This document shows, piece after piece, positions 49,735 through 58,989 of a stretch of DNA of 64,000 nucleotides (position 1 is its first letter; each line of letters opens with the position of its first letter). The stretch lies in contig JBBPTG010000062.1 of NCBI GenBank assembly GCA_038093975.1, positions 62,001 to 126,000 of the forward strand. Reading direction: 5' to 3'. The stretch is from Chalciporus piperatus. Lineage: Eukaryota > Basidiomycota > Agaricomycetes > Boletales > Boletaceae. The position numbers and the translations under genes were made by a program. The notes under the pieces were generated by a model. It did no database searches and had not been told where the DNA came from. It worked only from the letters and a program-made list of their open reading frames with translations.

Positions 49735-50428
49735 ATATCCTTACTGAACCCTATCTTCCAAAGGTTCTCTGGGGATGACAGACATGAGGACGAAGGAAAT
49801 ATTTTTTGGAGCGGAGGTAATACCTGCGACGCTTATCGGAATCTTTGCAGACCTTCTGAGGAAGTTTCCCAAGATCTGTTTGGATTTTGCACATATACTA
49901 CTCTCGAACTTCTATCTTCGAGCAGTAGCGAAAACTATCGTAATACAGGATACTATTTTTATTGTTTTTCTATTTTGTACCTCGGCGGTGCTGCCGGCTT
50001 ACGTTGCTACGTATGACTCAGCCAAGGGGGCGGCGACGCGCTTTTCCCTTGTCGTCCTTCGCAATTGGGCACGATCCCAATCCGGTCTTCGAACAAAATA
50101 CTATAGTACTGAGGGTAACAGAGACGGGGCACTAAAGGCTGGCCCAAACGAAATGAAAAGCCAAAAGGCGAATGTGTGACGTCAACAGGTGATCACACGA
50201 ACCTGCGTGGTGTCTACAGTCAGAGGGCTAGTGCTTGCGCAGACCCCAAGACGTCTCGAACCACGAAAGAGCCCCTAGTGCACTATGGGGAACAGCAACT
50301 TTATCCGTATTTAGACGGCGGACGACCGTATATACAACAGTGGACGGAGTTGTTGTCTCCTGCGTGTCACGTACGCAAACGGTCTTCTTGACCAACTCTT
50401 TAGCCCTAGAGTCCAGGCGGTGTTTTCA
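49735..50428 (-). other. Untranslated leader of copy E
   Basis: About 690 bp between PBS and gag. It contains the hairpin at 49898-49928 (arms CTACTCTCGAA / TTCGAGCAGTAG). On the opposite strand a 134-codon hydrophobic ORF (49775-50179) is also largely open in copy A; see findings. Confidence 0.8.
49898..49928 (-). other. Leader RNA hairpin (copy E)
   Basis: 31-nt stem-loop in the CTCGAA/TTCGAG version, 8-nt loop; it covaries with copies D and F. Confidence 0.62.
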
Positions 50429-50439
50429 AGTCTAATCCA
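50429..50439 (-). promoter_or_regulatory. Self-complementary primer-binding site (copy E)
   Basis: On the minus strand TGGATTAGACT, starting 2 nt after the 5' LTR. It is exactly complementary to AGTCTAATCCA at the predicted 5' end of the element's own RNA (50541-50551). It begins with TGG like a tRNA-type PBS, but the 11-nt match to the RNA start, kept in copies A, D, E and F, points to Tf1/sushi-type self-priming. Confidence 0.75.
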
Positions 50440-50441
50440 AG

Positions 50442-50895
50442 TGTTATGATTTCTCACAACACAGCGGGGACTTTAGGCAACACTAAGCCTATGCGAAGGA
50501 TATGCTGAGTACTAAAGCTTAATGACGGTGAAGTCACAAATGGATTAGACTGGGGTCTGTGATAAGTACAGGGCTACTTATATACTATTGAGAAGTGCGC
50601 ACAGACCAACAGCCGAATAAGGAAATCATAAAGGGAAAGATAGATAAGGTAAAGGGACAACGATAAGAAAAGGTACCAGGCATGGATTAGGGTCTAGGCC
50701 ATGACATCATTGCTGACTCATCTAAGTCTGGACCTTTGTCACGTGACCTGATCATGTAATAGTTTACGTAATGCTACAGGGACTACCGGAGCGGATTAAG
50801 ATGAATCCGGCTTGACCCCTAAGTTGTAGACAAAGTCCAGAGTTCGAATACCGTTGTAGGCAAAAGTTTGAAAAGTTTTTTTAAATACTATAACA
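50442..50895 (-). repeat. 5' LTR of copy E
   Basis: 454 bp. In element orientation U3 starts TGTTATAGTATTTAAAAAAAC, the TATA box lies at 50584-50577 and the predicted RNA start at 50551; the LTR ends ...AATCATAACA at 50442. Confidence 0.93.
50551..50584 (-). promoter_or_regulatory. LTR core promoter: TATA box and predicted RNA start (copy E)
   Basis: Minus strand TATATAAG at 50584-50577. Thirty-three bases downstream is the A of AGTCTAATCCA (50551), normal TATA-to-start spacing. That start is also the first base of the stretch complementary to the PBS. Confidence 0.7.
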
Positions 50896-51295
50896 CAGAC
50901 ACCCTCTGCCAACTCTCTTCCAACCCTCTGCCAACCCTCTTGAACCTCTCCAAAACCCTCCAGAAGAGCTGCAATAGCATTAGAAAACATCCTGCAGGCA
51001 TCCAGATATGTGAATTTTCATGGGGGCAGATGCATGGATATATTGGGAATTGGCTGGAATCTGCAGGCAGATTGACCCCCTTTATGGTCAATTTGCTCTC
51101 TACAAGGAACCCCCCTTAATAGGGCATGTGGCTGTGCAAAAAGTGGTGCCTAAGGTGGGACTGTACATGTACCTCTCACACCATTAGATATGTAAATCAT
51201 TGATTCCTTTGCATCAACAAACTTGTGAGCCCCTTGAAAGGTCTTTGGGGAACTTGGTGCATGTTCGGACATTTACACATTTACAATGGGTGACT
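50896..51295. other. Flanking DNA between gypsy E and element T1
   Basis: Continuation of the sequence split by E. Starts with CCTCTGCCAAC-type short repeats (50901-50965), then unremarkable sequence to the CACTA-like terminus at 51296. No gene seen. Confidence 0.5.
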
Positions 51296-51315
51296 CCCAG
51301 TGAAAAACGGTTATG
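51296..51315. repeat. Left terminal inverted repeat of T1
   Basis: CCCAGTGAAAAACGGTTATG; identical to the start of T2 at 62433 and inverted at 62368-62387. Confidence 0.82.
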
Positions 51316-52439
51316 TGGAGTTATGTTCTGAAATGTTATGTTATGAATTTGGCATTATTTGTCTGTTGAGATCTGCGCATGTATGATCGAGGTCGTTTAC
51401 AATTAACACACGCCAACGCATCGCCAACGCATCGTCGACTCTCAACGCGAACGTGCCATCGCACCAATAGCATTGCCAGCGCAATGCAACGTAATGGCGA
51501 TGGCGATGCTACTGGCACAATGGCCTAGCTATACCAATATGGGTCGCCTCGTGTACAAGGCATGTACTCTCCTACTAATACCGTGCTTTCCCCAAGCTTT
51601 CCCTACACTCTCTCGTCCTCCCCCTGCCATGGACTCGGAACGGCTCAATTGTGTTTGTCTGCAGTACAACTTTGGCCAACCACACCCCGTTTCGACCGCT
51701 ACATGGTATCGGCATCTTAAAGAAGCCAAATCAGATGAAGAGCGTCAGCGGATGCAAGAAGCTGTGAAACCGAAGCGTGCACCAGCTCGGAGACGCACCA
51801 ACGCTCCCCCAGCCGAGAAAAGGCCTCTCGAAGAGAATGATCCCGAGCAGGCTTCGGGATCCAACAAACGAGGGCGCTCAGAGGTAAATTTTGTTCCTAG
51901 TATCTATCAGTTTTCCATCGCCGCTAAACAGCTTGAACTATAGACACGCTCGCCTTCACCACCTCCGTACCCTCCCGGGAGTCCTCCTCAGACCCCACCG
52001 CCTCTCGACCCTCCCATCAGTCCCGCTCAGACCCCACCCATCAGGAAAAACACCCTATGCCATAGTTGGCCATATGTGCAGCCATGGCACACATTGGACA
52101 TATTTGTGCTATAAGTTGCACATATGGCACTATATGGGCTATTTATTGCTATAGTACACAATGCTACTGATATATCTAGTACAATGTTTGATAGGCGTAC
52201 TTACTAGACCAGTTATTAAGGATAAAATGTGTACAACTGTCCAATACATTACTGGAAGCCCAGGTGGTGTTGGCAACTCGTCTGGTCGCGTATCTTTGCG
52301 CCTGAGTGCATCTCCAACGTTGTTCGACGTGTCCCGCTCGACGGTTGGGCTTGTCGACTCGTCGTCGTCGTCTTCTGGTGGCTCGGTAGGGTCATTTGGT
52401 GAGTTCGCATGGCCGCCACTCGACTCGGCACTGACCTCG

Positions 52440-52890
52440 CCGGGACATTAACAGCCTCGGGCTTCACGGCAGCCGCATCGCCTTCAGTGGCAGGAGGGGG
52501 AGGAACAGCTTCTTCACCTTCTTGCCGGAGTGTGGAGTCTTCAAGCTCTAATGCGAGCTGGCGAACGTACTCGTGGCCCCATGAACCTGGTTCCGGTATT
52601 GTTGATGACGGAGGGAGGAGGGACGCGGATAGCAAGCGATATCGGAGAGTCCTTTGTGGTTGAGTATCTGAGTACGTCATAGCGAGGACAGATAGGATGT
52701 CCGCAAAGAGACTCTACTGCAGGGTGAGTTTCATTTGGTGATTCACCAACGAAGTGACCTACCTTCAAGCTCTGATGGGGGCCACACATCGAAGAGCTTT
52801 TGGAGTTCGGGGTAATGAGGGTGGAGGAACTTGAGGGGTTTAGGTACGGATGTCATGGATGACTCGGATGTCGATGTCCGTATGAGTGCA
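52440..52890 (-). pseudogene. RPN1: Captured fragment of 26S proteasome subunit Rpn1
   Basis: Minus strand: ARALIRTSTSESSMTSVPKP, then LKFLHPHYPELQKLFDVWPP; an intron (GTAGGT...CCTGCAG, about 52708-52763); then SLFADILSVLAMTYSDTQPQ, RTLRYRLL and GSWGHEYVRQLALELE. This matches the conserved N-terminal region of the proteasome base subunit Rpn1 (S2/PSMD2). The intron is retained, so capture was from genomic DNA. Roughly 110 of about 950 residues are present, so it has no function as a proteasome subunit. I am confident of the family from the TSVPKPLKFL and GSWGHEYVR blocks. Confidence 0.82.
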
Positions 52891-52902
52891 CGAGCGTCAG
52901 GG

Positions 52903-53490
52903 TCAACTCAAACACGGAGGCACGAGACACGACTCGATTACAACGTACTTTCTCCAGCTTCCCGCTTCAAGATTAGCGGGGACAGTACTCGTCGCGGTCG
53001 ATGTCGGTGTCGTGGAAGTGGGTGTCGTCAACGTTGTCGACTGGGACATCGAGAGTCTCTTACTGCAGTTTGAATCGAGCCACGGGTTGAGCGACACTAG
53101 CTGCGCGCTGGTGATACCGAACTGGGTCTCTATTGGCGAGCAAGTGTTTCCGCTTTGCACTCGATACACGGTGGTGCAAGCATTGGAGCCTTGGACACAG
53201 TAGGACTGCAAAGAAGTAAGCATGACTCCATTGATATTTAGAGCGACGGGTACTTACTGCAAGGGCCAAGTCTACGAGACGTGATGAACATTAGTGGTGG
53301 GTAGTGAGAAGAACCGTGCACACACTGCCGCACGTGGTGTTGATCTCCGGGTTCCATTGCAATAGATCAGAGAACGAGATGGTGTACCTGGTCGTGATGC
53401 ATGAGAACGATGAAAATAGAGCTCGTGCGAGAGTCACGGCGTACGCATCCTCAATCGAGTTGCAAGAGTTGCCAGACTGAACATTGTCTA
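52903..53490 (-). pseudogene. Captured fragment of a LysM-domain protein
   Basis: Minus strand, two LysM-like repeats: first VQSGNSCNSIEDAYAVT ... FSDLLQWNPEINTTCG (about 53480-53325, split by intron-like sequence), second YRVQSGNTCSPIETQFGITS then AQLVSLNPWLDSNC (about 53180-53065). An intron (GTAAGTACCC...TTTGCAG, about 53219-53270) separates them. LysM domains bind chitin-type glycans; fungal secreted LysM proteins can be effectors or cell-wall enzymes. No signal peptide or catalytic domain is included. The 3' side runs into unrelated Ser/Thr-rich sequence and a stop. Confidence 0.72.
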
Positions 53491-53502
53491 GTTCACGAAA
53501 AA

Positions 53503-54756
53503 TCAGTACAAACTCGAGGCATGATCAAAGTTCGTATTCCGACGCACGAGCTTCTCCTCCTCTTTCTTCTTATCTCCATTCGCTTTGGACGCGGCGGGTT
53601 TCTTGTCGGCGGGTTTCTTTTCCTCCTCTTCCTTCTTCTGTGTGCGCGCGCTCGACTGACTTCGTAGGTTCGATTTGAGTCGTCCTCGACGACGCGGTGG
53701 GTTCGGGTGACTGGTGAGTCGTCTGGCGTGATGGTAAATGCGTGGTGGTGATGGCCTAGGTGCGTACATGGCCAACTTGCGCATGTAGCGTTGGTTCTGA
53801 CGCTCGTCGTCAGCGATCGGCTTCGATCCGACTCGTCGTGAGTCGCGATCCCAGTCGCTCGTTGCGTCGTCCATGCCGTTGCGTTCGCCGTATCGTTCGG
53901 CGCCGTTTCCACCCCTCTCATACTCCCCCTGACTCTCGACTTCAAGTTCTCTCGACTTGACCCTCTCCCGCTCGTCGTCTCGGTCTCGATCTCGCTTGAC
54001 TCGAGTCAGCAACCTCCGTAAGTCGTCGCCGTCGTCTTCTCGATGCTCTGGATCGCCCCGTTGGTCCCTCGTTGCGACCGTATGGCCACACGACTCCGTT
54101 CGTGCGTCTGTGCGGTCGTACCGTGCGTTCGCCGCTTTGTCGTTGTTGTGATCATTCGTTCGGCTTCGGGATCGCTCGTGAGGACTGGGAATAGGTGGAG
54201 GAAGGAGTGGGGACGGTGTAGCTACGTCGTCGTTGTTCGCCGTGTCTTTTTGACTGGTTGCTTCGACTCCTCGCGTCGATTGCTTGTGCGGCCTCGACGA
54301 CCTTTTCTTCTCCTTGATCGATGTGTTTCCGCGCGTCTCGTCCTTCTCCCCTTCGACCTGCTCGTCTCTGAGCGCTTCCTCGTCTTCCCCTTCGATCTCC
54401 GTGGTCCCCCGACCGGTTTCGACGCCTTTTTGTGGCCTCGAGTTGCCCCGATCGGTTTTCATGCACCTGCGGTCGTGCACGACGCTTCCGGCTCGTTCGA
54501 CGTCCGCCTCGCCGCCTGGTTCGATCTCGACGGCACCCGATTTGCTCGACTCGACCCCTTGGACTTTGGACTCGCAGTCTGCATTCGTGCGGCTGCTCGT
54601 TTCCTCGACCTCAACTCTCGATTGCTCGACTACCAACCACGCGCCCTCGACGCCTGCGACTCCCTCAAGTCCGTCGGACGGCTCTGGCGACTCGTCCCGT
54701 CGCGTTTCTTCGCGGCTGGGCGCGTCTTTATTTCTGCAGTTGGACGCTCTGCCATG
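53503..54756 (-). pseudogene. Captured Arg/Lys/Glu-rich low-complexity protein fragment
   Basis: An ATG at 54754-54756 starts MAERPTAEIKTRPAAKKRDG; the frame changes by 1 nt near 54635 and continues to 53503, over 400 residues in all. Very rich in charged residues (DLRRLLTRVKRDRDRDDERE, KKEEEEKKPADKKPA), with one Pro-rich run (PSPLLPPPIPSPHE). Such composition is common in RNA-binding or nuclear scaffold proteins, but I do not recognise the gene. The apparent 1-nt shift and its position among other captured scraps argue for a non-functional passenger. The opposite-strand ORF at 54043-54774 is a shadow. Confidence 0.5.
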
Positions 54757-54853
54757 ATGAACGTGGTGGATTGATCACGACAAGGACGCGCGATGGTAGA
54801 CCTCGTTGTCTCCACGCTCGTCTTCGCGAAGATGGCGGGCGCCGACACTGCGC

Positions 54854-54915
54854 CTTGGGACTACTCGAAAAGGGAATTGCGTAAATATGCAATTCCCTTT
54901 TCGAGTAGTCCCAAG
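54854..54915. repeat. Perfect 27-bp palindrome with 8-nt loop
   Basis: Left arm 54854-54880 begins CTTGGGACTACTCGAAAAGG and the right arm 54889-54915 is its exact reverse complement; loop GTAAATAT. It lies between the Arg-rich fragment and the hairpin minisatellite within the 4-kb element. Confidence 0.9.
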
Positions 54916-55119
54916 CGAAGTTGGAACTATTTGGGGAACAAGAGTGTGTTTCTGCCACTTGTCTGCTTTTCCACTGTTCCCACAGCCTTCAACTTCATCA
55001 CACACATATTTCTACCCAAGATGAGTTTTTTTCTTCTCTCCCGTTCTTTCTTTCACACCCAACCAAGTTTTAGCAACATGCCCACCTCCACCCGCTCAAA
55101 CAAATGAGCTGCCCCTGCG

Positions 55120-55560
55120 CCCAGGCCGGCGAGGGCTCAACAGCCCCACCGGCCTTACTAGGTGAGTTTCCACTCCCCCACCACCACATCCACTTACCTC
55201 GAGCATAGCTGCTCGTGCCCCACCATCACCTTCCACCTTCAACACCCACTCGAACACGGCCGGCGAGGGCTCAACAGCCCTGCCGGCCTCACTAGGTGAG
55301 TTTTCACTTACCCCGGGCCACCACCACATCTACTCACCACAGACTCCCTCCACAGCTCCCCGCCACTTTTTTACGAGCCGGCGAGCTCGTTCGCGCACGC
55401 CGCCACCTCACGACACCTCCCGCACCTCCTCCCAACTCAAGGCCTCTAACTCAACATCAAAACACGGCTGGCGAGGGCTCGACAGCCCCGCCGCCATCAT
55501 CAGGTGAGTTTCCACTCATCTACCACCACATGTACTCACCACAGACCCCCTCCACAGCTC
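55120..55560. repeat. Hairpin minisatellite, cluster 4
   Basis: Three units at about 55124, 55260 and 55468, each GGCCGGCGAGGGCTCAACAG followed by CCC(C/T)(A/G)CCGGCC and then GGTGAGTTTCCACT. They have the same orientation as clusters 1 and 3. Confidence 0.78.
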
Positions 55561-55577
55561 CCCATCGCTTTTTCCAC

Positions 55578-55617
55578 CACCATCCCCATCCCCATCCCCA
55601 TCCCCATCCCCATCCCC
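55578..55617. repeat. (CCCCAT)n microsatellite
   Basis: About six to seven tandem CCCCAT hexamers just beyond cluster 4. Confidence 0.85.
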
Positions 55618-55679
55618 GCTACTACCACAGCTAACACTGCCATTTCTGCTGCTGATACCCCCGTCGTTTAGATTTATTG

Positions 55680-56059
55680 TTTTGATTGTTTTACTTTTCA
55701 TTTCATCATGTATTATATTAGCACTGAATTCAGCCTGAAGTATTTTAACTCAAGTGTGATATTTTGACATAAAGAGTGAAAAATGGCGCCATATGGAAAA
55801 GCCCCCAGTTGTTTTTTCACTTTTCCATTTGGTGCACATTGTGCACATATAGCTTATATTGATAGAGGCCTTTTACATGTCTACAGGCCCTGCTATATGA
55901 TGCAATTTGGTGCTATTTGTATGCTATATGATGCACTATAGTTGGGTACTTTTCCCTTTTTGCCATATGGCCCATAGTGCACAAATAACATCAAATAGCA
56001 TCAAATAGCATCAAATATTGCCATATGGTGACATATGGCATAAGTCATTTTTCCTGATG
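55680..56059. repeat. Right subterminal region of the CATCAGG element
   Basis: Non-coding, with repeated ATATGGC/GCCATAT motifs and three CATCAAATAG units (55988-56015) before the TTTTTCCTGATG terminus. Such subterminal arrays often bind transposase. Confidence 0.55.
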
Positions 56060-58989
56060 CCGCCTCCAGATCCTCCCCAAACTCCTCCTCAGACCCCACC
56101 GCCTCCAGATCCGAGTCCTCCCCAAAATCCTCCCCAAACTCCTCCCCAAACTCCTCCCCAAACTCCTCCCCACACTCCTCCCCCTCCGGACTCACCTCAG
56201 CAGGCGCACCAAGATGCTCAAATCCACTATGACCGTAGACTCCGTCCAGACGTTGACGTTGACGAGCTCACCCGTCTAGCGCGATTCAAGCCTATGGCTG
56301 ACACTATGTCCTTTATCAATGCGCTCCGACATGCTTCCTTGTCAGACGAGGTTGCACATCTTGATGAGCAAGCACTAGACAGGCTTCGTGCGCCGCCTGC
56401 TGTTCCCCTTGTCATCGAAAATCCTGGTGTACGACACAGCATCTCAACGTATCTCGCACTTGAACATGCCTCTCAGGCAGCATATGAAGCTGTTGCTCGT
56501 TCGGTCGCGCGGAACTTTGGACAGGCACCTGGTGCTCAAGATGTTCTTAGCTTTCACCAAGTCGAGACACTCATCCGTATCCACACCGGCGTTGAGCCAA
56601 TCCTTCACGACATGTGTCCCAACACATGTCACGCATTCACTGGCCCGTTTAGCGACTTGGACAGATGCTCCATCTGCCGTACTTCTCGCTGGAATGAACA
56701 AAAACTTCAAGGCTCCAGAGGACGTATTAAGGTTCCCGCCCAACAATTCACAACCATCCCGCTCGGTCCCCAGTTGCAAGCACGTTCCCGCAGTCCTCAG
56801 AGCGCTCGCGAAATGCAGTATCTTTGGCAACGTGCCCAATCAGTTCTCGACCGGCTTCGACGCTCCCCTGATGACGGAATCCCCATTATCGATGATATTG
56901 TGATGGGATGGGATTTTCTGGGTGCGGTCCTCGATGGAGACATCACCGAGAAGGACCTCGTACTCATGATATCTATAGACGGTGCTCAGCTGTACGAAAG
57001 CAAGCAATCAGACTGCTGGATGTATATTTGGATCCTCGTTAACCTCCCTCCCGACAAACGCTATCTGAAACTCAATGTTTTACCCGGCGGATTCATACCC
57101 GGCCCGAAGAAGCCGAAGAACGTCGACTCATTTCTCTTCCCCGGTTTTCATCATCTCGCAGCTCTTCAGCGTGAAGGCCTATCTATGTGGGACCCCCTCA
57201 CGGACTCCCGGTATATCTCCCAACTCTATCTATTGTTCACAACGGCAGACGGTCCCGGTCTTGTATACTTTGATGGCATGGTTGGTCATAGTGGCAAAAA
57301 CGGATGCCGGCTTTACTGCGGTCTTTTAGGACGCCGCAAGGATGGTGGTACCCACTACTATCCAGCTCTCCTCTCCCCTCGTGACCACGTCGTCCCCGGT
57401 TGCGACCATCCCGATATCAATGTCATGGAAGTACCTGCGGGGGGAGCTGCTGACTATGCTGAAAACCTTCACACGATCACCGCCGTTCTAAATCAGACAC
57501 ACTGGAACCGGACGAAGACAGATACTGGACTTACAAAGCCCCCGCTTATTCTTGGCCTCAATCCCCGACGTTCCCTCGGTGTTCCGTTGTGCATGACTAC
57601 AGACGTTATGCACCTCGCTGGGAATGTGTCCGATATCCTTCTCTCGCTGTGGCGCGGTTCGCTTGACGTTGGACCTCATGATGACAAGGCCACCTGGGAC
57701 TGGGCCGTACTCAAGGACAACAACAATTGGACGAATCACGGCAAGCAAGTCGAGGAAGCTGGCAAATACCTTCCGGGTTCCTTTGACCGTAAACCCCGCA
57801 ACATCGCTGAAAAAATCAACACGCAATACAAGACGTGGGAGTTTCATCTTTATACTTTCGGTCTCGCACCTATCCTTCTCTATGGCCTTCTACCCCTCAA
57901 GTATTGGAGGAACTTTTGCACCCTCGTCCGAGGCTTTCAGATTATGTGCCAACACTCTATTACGCTACAGCAACTACAGGACGCGCACATTCTCCTTTCT
58001 TCGTGGGAACGCGACTTCGAACTCATCTACTATCAGCTCAAACACGATCGCATCCACTTCATTCGTCCAGCCGTTCATCAAGTCGTCCATCTCGTGACGG
58101 AATGTATTCTCAAAGGTCCACCTATCTGTTACGCTCAATGGACGATGGAAAGGACTATCGGTAATCTTGGCCAAGAAATTCGCCAACCCTCTCGCCCTTA
58201 CGCAAATCTCGCGCGGGAGGGTGTCCGGCGTTGTCAAGTCAACGCGCTGATCTCCATCCTTCCTGAGTTGAACGAGCCTCCAAAGCCCCTCCCTCGTGGT
58301 GCGATTGACCTCGGAGATGGTTACGCACTCCTTCGTAAACGCTCTAGATATGCAAGCCTCCCAAATCCCCCTCTCGTCCCCCTCGTCTCTGCGCTTCTTT
58401 CCGAAGGCCAAGACATGCCGAGGATCACGAAATGGGCCAGATTACAACTTCCGAACGGTCAGAAAGCACGTTCCGTTTGGAGGGAGAGTCTCATGGACCC
58501 AGACCGCCTTCGAGTCTCTCGCAATGTCAAGGTAATTTTATTTTTTCGTTTGATATGATCTACTAACGAACTTTCTTCCAGTTACGATATGAGGGTGGGA
58601 TCCGTTGCGGAGAAGTCCAATATTTCACGCAGATCGCCGTCAAGACCTTTGAAGGTGGATGGACATTCCGCACGGTCGCTATCGTCAAACTATATTCCCC
58701 ACCCGATGACAAACTACTCGAGCTTTCCTTTCAAGTCGTCGTCGCATCCGTGTTACTCGAAGAACTCGCTGTCGTTGGATTCAAAGATATTCTTAGTGTT
58801 GTTGCCATGGTACGAACGCAGCTTACTCTGCCAGACACAGATTTGGAGGTGGAACGGTTCTGCATGCTCGAGCGGCCGGGTTTAGATATCTCTGACCTTG
58901 GAGTGCCTTACAACCTTGGTGTTGATGATGACGAGGATCAGGACGACGTCAACGGGGATGACGTAGAATGAGATTCAGCTATGTACGAT

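Larger units (their letters stand above)
44289..50895 (-). mobile_element. Gypsy family 1, copy E (full length, youngest)
   Basis: 6607 bp with perfect CAGAC duplication (44284-44288, 50896-50900). The 454-bp LTRs differ at two visible sites (CAATGATAAG/CAACGATAAG, GGCACGG/GGCATGG). 5' LTR, PBS, leader of about 700 bp, gag, pol and polypurine tract are all present. The only clear lesion is a 1-nt loss in the Gag tail. It is the reference copy of the family here and the best candidate for a recently active element. Confidence 0.95.
52039..56059. mobile_element. CATCAGG-type DNA element carrying captured gene fragments
   Basis: 4021 bp between CATCAGGAAAAACACCCTATG (left) and, inverted, CATCAGGAAAAATGACTTATG (right). 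The terminal repeats continue as imperfect CCATA/CATATGG motifs. T2 provides the empty site: ...CCCCACC|GCCTCC there, ...CCCCACC|element|CCGCCTCC here, a 2-bp CC duplication. No transposase is visible, so it is non-autonomous. Inside, minus-strand fragments of Rpn1, a LysM protein and an Arg-rich protein follow one another, all with introns or intron-like gaps, then a long perfect palindrome, a hairpin minisatellite cluster and (CCATCC)n. The superfamily is not certain; a CACTA-like origin fits the 2-bp duplication and gene capture. Confidence 0.78.
51629..58971 (+). pseudogene. CACTA/Plavaka-type (Tnp2-like) transposase of T1, interrupted
   Basis: Exon 1 51629-51883 (MDSERLNCVCLQYNFGQP), intron 51884-51943, exon 2 51944-52038 plus 56060-58531, intron 58532-58581 (branch TACTAAC), exon 3 58582-58971. 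Exon lengths without the insertion and its 2-bp duplication are 255, 2565 and 390 nt, all multiples of three, giving 1070 codons. Features: a (Pro-Gln-Thr-Pro)n low-complexity N-terminal region, a zinc-binding pair (CPNTCH, CSICRTSRW), LMISIDGAQLYESKQSDCW, DSFLFPGFHHLAALQREG, TTDVMHLAGNVSDILLSLWR, and a C-terminal domain (GEVQYFTQIAVKTFEGGW). I read this as the DDE transposase of the CACTA-related Plavaka/Tnp2 group. The 4021-bp CATCAGG element in exon 2 inactivates it, but the rest shows no lesion, so the insertion is young. Confidence 0.82.

Noticed and set aside
53503..54756. Arg-rich ORF as an SR splicing factor
   Set aside because: No RNA-recognition motif and few RS dipeptides; composition alone is not enough.
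54043..54774. 243-codon plus ORF opposite the Arg-rich fragment
   Set aside because: An Arg/Val/Phe-rich shadow of a highly charged antisense frame; no start context or neighbour supports it.
52039..56059. Helitron interpretation of the gene-capturing element
   Set aside because: Both ends are the same sequence inverted and the site shows a 2-bp CC duplication; Helitrons insert between A and T without duplication and end in CTRR with one hairpin.
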